Below, one piece after another: positions 1 to 7,014 of a DNA stretch of 7,052 bases. The position numbers were made by a program, and so were the translations under genes. The notes below the pieces were generated by a model, which worked only from the letters and a program-made list of their open reading frames with translations, was not told the origin of the DNA and ran no database searches. Each line of letters starts with the position of its first letter. Position 1 is the first letter of the stretch. The stretch covers positions 1 to 7,052 of the forward strand of contig NZ_JBILJQ010000129.1 of assembly GCF_044377145.1 (NCBI RefSeq), written 5' to 3'. This stretch comes from Aquimonas sp044377145. GTDB lineage: Bacteria > Pseudomonadota > Gammaproteobacteria > Xanthomonadales > Xanthomonadaceae.

Positions 1-1
1 C

Positions 2-76
2 GTGACCCTGCCCAGTGAACTCGGAAGCAACGAGATCGCAAGCATGAGCGAATCCGCCACTCAGGAGAACGAATGA
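2..76 (+). CDS. 3' end of an upstream gene (partial, unidentified)
   Basis: A reading frame open from the window edge encodes 24 residues, ending SATQENE, before a TGA stop at 74-76. The other two + frames stop within the first few codons or lack any sign of coding. The tail is polar and acidic and carries no recognisable motif, so no function can be given. By position it could be the partner permease (DppB-like) or the binding protein of the downstream transporter, because its stop overlaps a well-placed ATG (ATGA at 73-76) preceded by AGGAG. That is the usual arrangement for coupled genes of one operon. The identity is inference only; the bases to the left of the window would settle it. Confidence 0.5.
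   Translation: MTLPSELGSNEIASMSESATQENE
63..75 (+). promoter_or_regulatory. Shine-Dalgarno plus overlapping start (orphaned translation start)
   Basis: AGGAG at 63-67 lies five bases before ATG at 73-75, and this ATG overlaps the upstream TGA stop as ATGA. It is the best ribosome-binding site on the + strand before the transporter gene. The frame it opens reads only M-T-A-I-W before a TGA at 88-90. I infer that it was the original start of the downstream transporter gene, now cut off by inserted sequence. Confidence 0.5.
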
Positions 77-84
77 CAGCTATC

Positions 85-275
85 TGGTGAACAGGCTGTC
101 TCAAAGGGGTTGACGCGTTCCGCTGCGTCCTCTGCCTGTGCCGGGCTGCAAGACCAAGCCGTCGACGACACTTCACCGCTATCGCGCGGGCTCCTTGAGC
201 AGCGGAGAGCTTGCGAACGCACTTGTCTGGTTGAAGCGGATCGGGCCCACGTATCCTGCGCGGCGATGGTCGCTT
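85..275. mobile_element. candidate small insertion (about 191 bp) flanked by CTATC direct repeats
   Basis: CTATC occurs at 80-84 and at 276-280. Deleting one copy plus the intervening sequence (196 bp) joins ATG ACA G to CTATC CTG CCC, giving M-T-A-I-L-P-L-T-P and then the transporter permease in frame, behind the good AGGAG site. The intervening stretch has no convincing gene of its own. Read through in the transporter frame, it gives a low-complexity, Ser/Cys/Arg-rich translation unlike a permease N terminus. I see no clear terminal inverted repeats, so the element type is unknown, and a 5-bp match can arise by chance. Parts of it, read on the - strand (for example FNQTSAFASSPLLKEPAR), resemble short hypothetical proteins I associate with dispersed repeats; this is unverified recollection. 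Confidence 0.35.
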
Positions 276-2770
276 CTATCCTGCCCCTGACCCCTTGCCA
301 CTCGCTGCCCTGGCTTGCGCCGGTGCGCCGACTGCTGTGGCTGCTCGGCGCGCTGGCCGTGGTGTCGGTGCTCGGCCCACTGCTGCTCGGCACCGATGCC
401 GGCTGGAAGCCCGACTGGAACGCGCTGTCCGAACCGCCGTCGTGGCGGCACTGGTTCGGCACCGATGCGATCGGCCGCGATGTGCTGGCGCGCAGTCTGC
501 TGGGTCTGCGCATGTCCCTGCTGATCGGCGTGCTCGCCACCGCCGCGGCGCTGATCATCGGTGTGCTGTATGGCGCTTACGCGGGGCTGCGCGGCGGCCG
601 CATTGAGCGCGTGCTGATGCGCGCGCTGGACGTGCTGTCCGCCCTGCCCTTTCTGCTGATCGTGATCCTGCTGCTGGCGCTGTTCGAGCGCTCGCTCGGC
701 CTGCTGCTGGCGGCGATCGCCGGCCAGGCCTGGATCGATCTCGCACGGTTGATGCGCGCCGAGGCCGCGCGCCTGCGTGAGGCGCCCTTCGTGCTGGCCG
801 CGCGTGCGGCCGGCGCCGGCAGCTTCGATCTGCTGCGCCATCACGTGATTCCGAATCTGCTCGGCCTGGCTCTGGTCTATGCCGGCCTGATCGCTGCGAA
901 TGTGGTGCTGATCGAGAGCTTTCTCGGCTTCCTTGGCCTGGGCCTGGAAGAACCCTATGCCGGGCTCGGCGCATTGCTCGGCGAGGGCGCGCAGGAGCTC
1001 GACACCGCGCCCTGGACCCTGCTGTTTCCGGCCGCCCTGCTGTGCGTGCTGCTGCTCAGCTTCCAGCGCCTGGGCGAGGCGCTGCGCGATGCGCTGGATC
1101 CGCGTTTGACTGCAGCGTCGGCGGCCGCTGCAGAGCCGGCTGCGACGCACGAGCCTTCGTTCGACACAGCAACAACTTCTGCGCCGGCCACCCGCAGCCG
1201 CGCGCCGCAGCCCGCCGATGCGCTGGTGGTGCGCGGCCTGTGCATCCAGTTGCCCACCGGCGCCAGGATCGGCCCGCTCGACTTCGCGCTGGCACCGGGC
1301 GAGTGCCTGGGCCTGATCGGCGGCTCCGGCTCGGGTAAAAGCCTCAGCGCGCTCGCACTCAGCGGTCTGCTGTCCCCGGGCCTGAGTGCACGGGGTGAAC
1401 TGGTGCTCGGCGAGCAGCGCATTGATCTCGGTACACCGCTGCCCGAGGGCGTGCGCGGCCGGCGCATCGGCCTGGTGTTCCAGGATCCGCTGGCCAGCCT
1501 GCATCCATTGCGGCGCATCGGCGCCCAGCTGCGCGAAACCCTGCGCGCGCTGCGCGGCCTGGGCGGTGACGCGCTCGATCAGGCGGCTGAGCATGCGCTG
1601 CGCGAAGTGGGGCTGGTCGAGGGCAGCGAACAAACCTGCATGCGCTTCCTGCGCGCCTATCCGCATCAGCTGTCGGGCGGCCAGCGACAGCGGGTGATGC
1701 TGGCGCTGGCCCTGGCCGGCAACCCCGAACTGTTCATCGCCGATGAGGCCACCAGCGCGCTCGACCTGCTCAGCCAGCACGACATTCTTGAACTGCTGCA
1801 GCGGCTGCGTCGCGAGCGCGGTCTGGCGCTGATCTTTATCGGCCATGACCTCGCTGTGGCGGCGCGGCTGGCTGATCAACTGATCGTGCTGCAGAACGGC
1901 CGCGTGGTGGATGCCGGGCCGACTGCGACGGTACTGGCGGCGCCGCAGTCGGCTTACACCCGCGCCCTGCTGGCGGCACGCGTCGCGCTGCCGATGCCGT
2001 CCACTGCGGCGACGGATGCACCCGTCGTGCTGCAGCTGAACGAGTTCAGCCTGCGCTACCGCGGCAGCCCGCAGCCGGCCGTGCAGCCGCTCGATTTGAG
2101 CCTGCGGCGCGGCGAGTCGCTGGCCCTGCTGGGTGCCTCGGGCAGCGGTAAAAGCTCATTGGCGCGCGGCCTGCTGCAGCTCAGCGAGGCGCAGCAGCAG
2201 GGCGCCGTGCAGCTGGCTGGCATCGAGCTGCGCGGCTTGTCATCGGCGGCGCTGCGGGCGCAGCGTCCACAGGCGCAGATGGTGTTCCAGGACCCGTACA
2301 GCTCGCTCGACCCGCGTCAGCGCATCGCCGAGGTACTGGCCGAACCGCTGCGCCTGCATGGCCGGCCGGTTGTGTACGCGGAGCTTGTGCAGGCGTTGAA
2401 CGAAGTCGGCATTCAGCCCGATGCGCTGTCACGCTATCCACATGCGTTCTCCGGCGGCCAGCGCCAGCGCATCGCGATCGCGCGCGCGCTGATCCTCAAG
2501 CCCAGCCTGCTGATCTGCGACGAGGCGGTCAGCGCGCTCGACAGCATCAGCCGGCGCCAGATCCTTCAGCTGCTGCTGCACCTGCAGGCCGAGCGCGAAC
2601 TCAGCTTGCTGTTCATCACCCACGACCCCGGCGTGGCTGCCGAACTGGCGCAGCGTACTGCGGTGATGTTCGAAGGCCACATGGTCGAGATCGGCCCGAC
2701 CGCGCAGCTGCTGGAGCACCCGGAGCATGCGCATACGCGGGAACTGGTGGCGGCCTGGCGGGCGCTGTAG
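266..2770 (+). CDS. peptide/nickel-type ABC transporter, fused permease (DppC-like) and two ATPases (DppD- and DppF-like)
   Basis: An inner-membrane protein predicted to import peptides or similar small substrates using ATP. From ATG 266 it has 834 residues. Residues ~20-280 form a DppC-type permease: a first membrane helix at ~21-42, the family motif FGTDAIGRDVL at 64-74, further hydrophobic helices, and the EAA-type cytoplasmic loop at ~172-197 that docks an ATPase. An Ala/Pro/Thr-rich linker (~280-318) leads to ATPase domain 1: Walker A GGSGSGKS at 352-359, Q406, signature LSGGQ at 469-473, Walker B Asp493/Glu494, His527. ATPase domain 2 has Walker A GASGSGKS at 623-630, Q675, FSGGQ at 728-732, Asp752/Glu753, His786. 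Both nucleotide sites look intact. Each ATPase ends soon after an oligopeptide-family (HPYT-like) segment, with no Cys-rich extension. Usually these parts are three separate genes, or the two ATPases alone are fused. The start is uncertain: ATG 266 has no Shine-Dalgarno, TTG 110 would add 52 unlikely residues, and the original start may have been ATG 73. The DppB partner and binding protein are not visible. Substrate cannot be assigned. Confidence 0.9.
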   Translation: MVASILPLTPCHSLPWLAPVRRLLWLLGALAVVSVLGPLLLGTDAGWKPDWNALSEPPSWRHWFGTDAIGRDVLARSLLGLRMSLLIGVLATAAALIIGVLYGAYAGLRGGRIERVLMRALDVLSALPFLLIVILLLALFERSLGLLLAAIAGQAWIDLARLMRAEAARLREAPFVLAARAAGAGSFDLLRHHVIPNLLGLALVYAGLIAANVVLIESFLGFLGLGLEEPYAGLGALLGEGAQELDTAPWTLLFPAALLCVLLLSFQRLGEALRDALDPRLTAASAAAAEPAATHEPSFDTATTSAPATRSRAPQPADALVVRGLCIQLPTGARIGPLDFALAPGECLGLIGGSGSGKSLSALALSGLLSPGLSARGELVLGEQRIDLGTPLPEGVRGRRIGLVFQDPLASLHPLRRIGAQLRETLRALRGLGGDALDQAAEHALREVGLVEGSEQTCMRFLRAYPHQLSGGQRQRVMLALALAGNPELFIADEATSALDLLSQHDILELLQRLRRERGLALIFIGHDLAVAARLADQLIVLQNGRVVDAGPTATVLAAPQSAYTRALLAARVALPMPSTAATDAPVVLQLNEFSLRYRGSPQPAVQPLDLSLRRGESLALLGASGSGKSSLARGLLQLSEAQQQGAVQLAGIELRGLSSAALRAQRPQAQMVFQDPYSSLDPRQRIAEVLAEPLRLHGRPVVYAELVQALNEVGIQPDALSRYPHAFSGGQRQRIAIARALILKPSLLICDEAVSALDSISRRQILQLLLHLQAERELSLLFITHDPGVAAELAQRTAVMFEGHMVEIGPTAQLLEHPEHAHTRELVAAWRAL

Positions 2771-2850
2771 CAGAGGGCCGGAATTCGGGATTCGAAAGCG
2801 CGTGAACGATTCGATCTTCGTCATCGGCCGCCAGCGCTCGCGCGTAGACC
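2771..2850. other. convergent intergenic gap with a short GGGATTCG-type repeat
   Basis: Eighty bases separate the transporter stop (2768-2770) from the bioH stop (2851-2853). I see no strong GC-rich hairpin followed by a T-run in either direction, so no terminator is called. The notable part is GGAATTCGGGATTCG at 2780-2794, which shares the 10-mer TCGGGATTCG with the 3' end of bioF. Confidence 0.6.
2780..2794 (+). repeat. short extragenic repeat fragment, copy 1 (TCGGGATTCG core)
   Basis: GGAATTCGGGATTCG lies 10 bases after the transporter stop. Its core TCGGGATTCG (2785-2794) recurs at 3727-3736 on the opposite strand, inside the end of bioF. Tandem GGGATTC/GGGAATC strings are, from memory, common between genes in Xanthomonadaceae. 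Only this short fragment is present, so family membership is tentative. Confidence 0.4.
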
Positions 2851-3615
2851 TCAGTCCAACCCGCCCACGAAGTCCAGCACCGCGGCAACCACGGCATCGA
2901 CATGGCTGATGAAGGGCGCGTGGCCGGCGCCTTCGATGCACAGGTACTGACCGTGCCGCGCCAACTCGGCCGCCGCGCGCATCGCCGCAGGCGGCACCAG
3001 GCGGTCGCGGCGGCCAGCGATCCACAGGCTGGGCAGGTCGAGCACGGCGAGTTCATTGCGCAGGTCGAGATGACCGAGCATGGCCAGGCCCTGCAGCAGT
3101 GCCTCCTGCGCCGGCTCGCCACGCACGAACATGCAGTCGCGCAGTGCCTTCAGCGCCTCGCGGCTGTGCTCGCTGCCGACGGTCTCCAGGGTCAGGAAAC
3201 GCTCCAGGGTGCGCCGGTAGTCGCGGCCGAGTTCGTCGGCGAACTGCTCGAAGATTTCCGCAGATACCGCCTGCAGCCAGTCCGCACCGCGCACGAAGCG
3301 CGGCGAGCTGGCGATCGCGATCAGGCCCTGCACGCGCCCGGGCTGTTCCGCGGCAGCCTGCAGCGCGATCAGGCCGCCCAGCGACCAGCCCAGCCACGGC
3401 GCCGGCGGGGTGGCCTGGGCGATGCGCGCGGCGGCATTCGACAGATCCACCGCGGCACCTCGCTCATCGCTGTGGCCGTGCCCGGGCAGATCGACCAGAT
3501 GCAGTTCGTGGTGCTCGGCCAGGCGTTCGATCAAGGGCGCGAACACGCCGCTGTGCATGGCCCAGCCGTGAATCAGGACGAGCGGGGCACCGTGGCCCAG
3601 GATTTGGATGTGCAC
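2851..3615 (-). CDS. bioH: pimeloyl-[acyl-carrier protein] methyl ester esterase BioH
   Basis: A cytoplasmic alpha/beta-hydrolase that removes the methyl ester from pimeloyl-ACP methyl ester, ending the fatty-acid-synthesis stage of biotin formation. The protein has 254 residues, normal for BioH. The N terminus carries the oxyanion-hole motif HGWAM (16-20). The nucleophile is Ser78 in GWSLGG (76-81). Asp204 (AGRRD) and His232 (GAGHAPFISH) complete the triad, spaced like Ser82/Asp207/His235 of E. coli BioH. The start is a GTG at 3615. It is the only usable start between the bioF stop and the HIQILGHG conserved region: the preceding 16 in-frame codons back to that stop contain no ATG, GTG or TTG. 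No good Shine-Dalgarno is visible. It lies 48 bp after bioF and is probably the last gene of the bioBFH transcript here, since the next gene converges on it. The catalytic residues and the bioF linkage make BioH far likelier than another esterase. Confidence 0.92.
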   Translation of the reverse strand: MHIQILGHGAPLVLIHGWAMHSGVFAPLIERLAEHHELHLVDLPGHGHSDERGAAVDLSNAAARIAQATPPAPWLGWSLGGLIALQAAAEQPGRVQGLIAIASSPRFVRGADWLQAVSAEIFEQFADELGRDYRRTLERFLTLETVGSEHSREALKALRDCMFVRGEPAQEALLQGLAMLGHLDLRNELAVLDLPSLWIAGRRDRLVPPAAMRAAAELARHGQYLCIEGAGHAPFISHVDAVVAAVLDFVGGLD

Positions 3616-3663
3616 GAGTGGGAGCGCGGGAGTCTTGAATGAGTAGCCGCTGTCGAGGCGGGA

Positions 3664-4908
<1,245 letters not shown>

Positions 4909-4917
4909 GGCTGCGGC

Positions 4918-5925
4918 TCAGGCCGCGGACTCGACCGCGTTCAGATCAAGGTGCACGTGCTCGCCACGCTCGGGCGCCGGCATCGGAACCAAGCCCAGGC
5001 GCGCGAACAGCGCCTGGTCCTTGGCGGTGTCCGGGTTGCCCGTGGTCAGCAGCTTCTCGCCGTAGAAGATCGAGTTGGCGCCGGCCTGGAAGCACAGCGC
5101 CTGCAGCTCGTCCGACATCTCCTCGCGGCCGGCCGACAGCCGCACCATCGAGGCCGGCATCACGATCCGCGCCACAGCAATGGTGCGCACGAACTCCAGC
5201 GGATCGATCGCCTCGGTGCCGTGCAGGGGCGTCCCCGGCACCTGCACCAGACGATTGATCGGCACCGACTCCGGATGGGTCGGCAGGGTCGCCAGGGTCT
5301 GCAGCAGGCCGGCGCGGTGCTCACGGGTTTCGCCCATGCCGACGATGCCGCCGCAGCAGGTCTTCATGCCGACCCTGCGCACCTGCTCCAGCGTGTTCAA
5401 TCGATCGTCGTACTCGCGCGTGCTGATCACGCTGTCGTAGAACTCGGGCGCGGTGTCGAGGTTGTGGTTGTAGTAGGCGAGGCCGGAATTCTTCAGGCGC
5501 TGGGCCTGGTCGGGCGTGAGCATGCCGAGCGTGGCGCAGGTTTCCAGGCCCAGCGCGTTGACGCCTTCGATCATCGCCGCGACTTTCTCGACGTCGCGGT
5601 CCTTCGGCGCGCGCCAGGCAGCCCCCATGCAGAAACGCGTCGCGCCGGCGGCCTTGGCGGCCTTGGCCTTCTCCAGCACGGCATCGAGGTCCATCAGCTT
5701 GTGCGCGTTCAGGCCGGTCGCGTAGCGGGCGGCCTGCGGGCAGTAGCTGCAGTCCTCCGGGCAGCCGCCGGTCTTGACGCTCAACAGGGTGGAGATCTGC
5801 ACCTCATTCGGGTTGAAATGCCGACGGTGCGCACTGGCGGCCTGATACAGCAGTTCGTTGAAGGGCAGGTTGAACAGAGCGAGCACTTGCTCGCGGGTCC
5901 AGTCGTGGCGGAGGTCGAACGACAT
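4918..5925 (-). CDS. bioB: biotin synthase
   Basis: A radical S-adenosylmethionine enzyme that inserts sulphur into dethiobiotin to make biotin, the last step of the pathway. From ATG 5925 it has 335 residues, close to the usual ~345. The radical-SAM cluster motif CPEDCSYC gives Cys55, Cys59 and Cys62. The ligands of the second (2Fe-2S) cluster are Cys99 (FCMGAAWR), Cys130 (ETCATLG), Cys190 (KTCCGG) and Arg262 (VRLSAGR), each two residues on from the E. coli numbering. YNHNLDT and NRLVQVPGTPL motifs are also present. The ATG at 5925 is preferred over an upstream TTG at 5955 because GGGGAG stands eight bases before it and the protein then begins like other BioB proteins. It is the first gene of the bioBFH run and is divergent from comF. 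All cofactor ligands are present, so activity is expected. Confidence 0.98.
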   Translation of the reverse strand: MSFDLRHDWTREQVLALFNLPFNELLYQAASAHRRHFNPNEVQISTLLSVKTGGCPEDCSYCPQAARYATGLNAHKLMDLDAVLEKAKAAKAAGATRFCMGAAWRAPKDRDVEKVAAMIEGVNALGLETCATLGMLTPDQAQRLKNSGLAYYNHNLDTAPEFYDSVISTREYDDRLNTLEQVRRVGMKTCCGGIVGMGETREHRAGLLQTLATLPTHPESVPINRLVQVPGTPLHGTEAIDPLEFVRTIAVARIVMPASMVRLSAGREEMSDELQALCFQAGANSIFYGEKLLTTGNPDTAKDQALFARLGLVPMPAPERGEHVHLDLNAVESAA

Positions 5926-5927
5926 GC

Positions 5928-5956
5928 TTGAAACTCCCCGCGCGGGCGCGGACAAA
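5928..5956 (+). promoter_or_regulatory. weak candidate promoter for comF
   Basis: TTGAAA (5928-5933) and GACAAA (5951-5956) are separated by 17 bases. The -35 matches consensus at five of six positions and the -10 at three of six. It would start RNA about 30 bases before the comF TTG. The evidence is thin, but the gap is only 69 bp, so a comF promoter must lie here or inside bioB. Confidence 0.22.
5934..5939 (-). promoter_or_regulatory. Shine-Dalgarno of bioB
   Basis: On the - strand, GGGGAG ends eight bases before ATG 5925 and fixes that start over the TTG at 5955. The site overlaps the perfect 10-bp GC palindrome CCCGCGCGGG (5937-5946), so a small hairpin could partly mask it; that effect is inference. 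Confidence 0.7.
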
Positions 5957-5964
5957 GAGGCGGA

Positions 5965-5993
5965 AGTCTGGAAACCCCTGAGAGTACTGTCAA
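5965..5993 (-). promoter_or_regulatory. candidate sigma-70-type promoter for bioBFH
   Basis: On the - strand a consensus -35 box TTGACA (5993-5988) is followed, after a 17-base spacer, by CAGACT (5970-5965), a poor -10 matching TATAAT at three of six positions. The predicted RNA start would leave roughly 30 bases before the bioB ATG. The -35 box sits within a few bases of the comF start codon, so comF and bioB would share this region. An imperfect 12-bp palindrome, GAGAGTACTGTC (5980-5991; 10 of 12 positions symmetric), overlaps the -35 box and could be an operator. It does not resemble the BirA or BioR sites I know. Confidence 0.45.
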
Positions 5994-5994
5994 C

Positions 5995-6729
5995 TTGAAC
6001 TCAGCACGACCCTGGTGGGCCACCGCCACGCAAGCGCTCAGCCACCTGCTGCTGCCGCCACGCTGCCTGCACTGCGGCGCGCCGGGCGCCGCCGGCGAGG
6101 ATCTCTGCGCCGATTGCCGCGCCAGCCTGCCGCACAACAGCTGCGCCTGTCCGCTGTGCGCCCTGCCGCTGCCGCAGCCCGCAGCGGCCTGCGGCCGTTG
6201 CCTGAAGCGCCGCCCGCCGGCGTCGGCAGCAGCGCTGGCGAGCTTCGTCTACACCGACCCGATCGACCGCTGGCTGCCGCGCTTCAAGTTCAACCGCAGC
6301 CTCGCCTGCGGCCAATTGTTGGCGAGCCTGATGCTGCAAGACCCGCGGCTGCACACGCTCGCCGCCGGGATCGACGTGCTGGTGCCGCTGCCCCTGCATC
6401 GCCGCCGCTTGGGCAGCCGCGGCTACAACCAGGCGCTGGAACTGGCGCGCCCGCTGACGAAGGCGCTGCAGCTGCCGCTGCGCCCCGAGCTGCTGCAGCG
6501 CACCCGCGACACTGCGCCACAAACCGGCCTCGACGCCATCGCCCGCCGCCGCAACCTTCGCGGCGCATTCACCGCCCACCCCGATATGCGCGGTCTGCGC
6601 GTTCTGCTGATCGACGACGTCATCACCACCGGCAGCTCAATGCTGGAAGCCTGCCGCGCCTGCAAACGCGCCGGTGCGATCGAACTACGCGTACTCGCCG
6701 CGGCGCGCGCACCGCAGCCGGGGCGGTAG
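5995..6729 (+). CDS. comF: ComF/GntX-family phosphoribosyltransferase-like protein
   Basis: Members of this family are needed for DNA uptake in naturally competent bacteria, or, as GntX/YhgH, for growth on DNA or gluconate. The exact biochemical reaction is not settled. The protein has 244 residues, typical for the family. Four CxxC pairs occur in the N-terminal zinc-ribbon region: Cys24/27, Cys38/41, Cys52/55 and Cys66/69. The middle carries the ComF hallmark PLPLHRRRLGSRGYNQALELA (131-151). The C-terminal part has the phosphoribosyl-pyrophosphate-binding loop VLLIDDVITTGSS (203-215). The start is TTG at 5995. The in-frame codons between an upstream stop (5929-5931) and 5995 contain no ATG, GTG or TTG, and GAGAG lies ten bases before it. 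The gene is divergent from bioB, an arrangement I recall from Xanthomonadales. No frameshift or missing motif is seen. Confidence 0.92.
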   Translation: MNSARPWWATATQALSHLLLPPRCLHCGAPGAAGEDLCADCRASLPHNSCACPLCALPLPQPAAACGRCLKRRPPASAAALASFVYTDPIDRWLPRFKFNRSLACGQLLASLMLQDPRLHTLAAGIDVLVPLPLHRRRLGSRGYNQALELARPLTKALQLPLRPELLQRTRDTAPQTGLDAIARRRNLRGAFTAHPDMRGLRVLLIDDVITTGSSMLEACRACKRAGAIELRVLAAARAPQPGR

Positions 6730-6740
6730 AGGGCGACACC

Positions 6741-6764
6741 GTCCTCGCGGAATCGATCGAGGAC
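6741..6764 (+). terminator. hairpin after comF (possible weak terminator)
   Basis: GTCCTCG (6741-6747) and CGAGGAC (6758-6764) form a 7-bp perfect stem with a 10-base loop, beginning 12 bases after the comF stop. No T-run follows, so it is not a canonical intrinsic terminator; an RNA-stabilising or repeat-derived hairpin is equally possible. Confidence 0.3.
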
Positions 6765-6804
6765 AGGAGACATCGACGCCGACACCGGGCCGGCATGTCG
6801 CTCC

Positions 6805-6822
6805 GGTGGGTCGAGACCCACC
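6805..6822. repeat. 18-nt palindrome, REP-like
   Basis: GGTGGGTC-GA-GACCCACC is a perfect inverted repeat with 8-bp arms. I recall GGTGGGTC/GACCCACC palindromes as frequent intergenic repeats in proteobacteria, including Xanthomonadales, but this is unverified. The left arm also overlaps CCGGTG (6803-6808), which can pair with CACCGG at 6783-6788, so two exclusive folds are possible. Confidence 0.5.
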
Positions 6823-6830
6823 CTATGAGC

Positions 6831-6932
6831 GCTCCAGCTTCGGCTCCAGCTCCAGCTCCAGCTTCGGCTGTGGCTGTGGCTGTGGCTGTGGCTGTGGCTG
6901 TGGCTGTGGCTGTGGCTGTGGCTGTGGCTTCG
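6831..6932. repeat. compound hexanucleotide tandem repeat
   Basis: Seventeen consecutive in-phase hexamers: GCTCCA, GCTTCG, three GCTCCA, GCTTCG, ten GCTGTG (6867-6926), then GCTTCG (6927-6932). A degenerate continuation (CTCCA, GCTTCT) follows to ~6943 with one base lost. All units share GCT in the first half. The perfect run of ten units is the likely site of length variation by replication slippage. It lies about 100 bases after comF and is not inside a recognised gene. Confidence 0.95.
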
Positions 6933-6943
6933 CTCCAGCTTCT

Positions 6944-6960
6944 GCGGGCACGACGCCCGC
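6944..6960. repeat. hairpin GCGGGC/GCCCGC
   Basis: Arms GCGGGC (6944-6949) and GCCCGC (6955-6960) enclose the five-base loop ACGAC directly after the hexamer array. No T-run follows. GCGGGCACGA-type hairpins are, from memory, common dispersed elements in Xanthomonadales. Confidence 0.45.
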
Positions 6961-6992
6961 GCTCTACCCGGGGCCCCTGGGGAGCGGCGGGA

Positions 6993-7007
6993 GGCGGTCG
7001 ATCCGCC
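6993..7007. repeat. short hairpin GGCGG/CCGCC
   Basis: A 5-bp stem, GGCGG (6993-6997) with CCGCC (7003-7007), and a five-base loop TCGAT. Short enough to be chance in such GC-rich DNA; noted because it sits between two stronger hairpins. Confidence 0.25.
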
Positions 7008-7014
7008 CGAAGGG

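Noticed and set aside
110..138. TTGACG at 110-115 as a -35 box for the transporter
   Set aside because: No acceptable -10 hexamer (TGCCTG at best) lies 16-18 bases downstream.
110..265. N-terminal extension of the transporter from TTG 110
   Set aside because: AAAGGGG directly abuts the TTG with no spacing, the 52 extra residues are Ser/Cys/Arg-rich and unlike a permease, and the stretch is better explained as inserted or non-coding sequence.
179..1879. Long - strand open frame (566 codons) antisense to the transporter
   Set aside because: Its Gln/Arg/Ala-rich, motif-free translation is typical of a shadow of a GC-rich gene, and the + strand holds intact ABC motifs.
2771..2850. Bidirectional terminator between the transporter and bioH
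   Set aside because: Only 4-bp inverted repeats such as TTCG/CGAA are present, with no T-run.
4951..5931. Long + strand frame antisense to bioB
   Set aside because: Shadow of biotin synthase; no recognisable domain.
5926..5955. Upstream TTG start for bioB at 5955, adding ten residues
   Set aside because: ATG 5925 has a strong Shine-Dalgarno at proper spacing, and the added residues are not typical of BioB.
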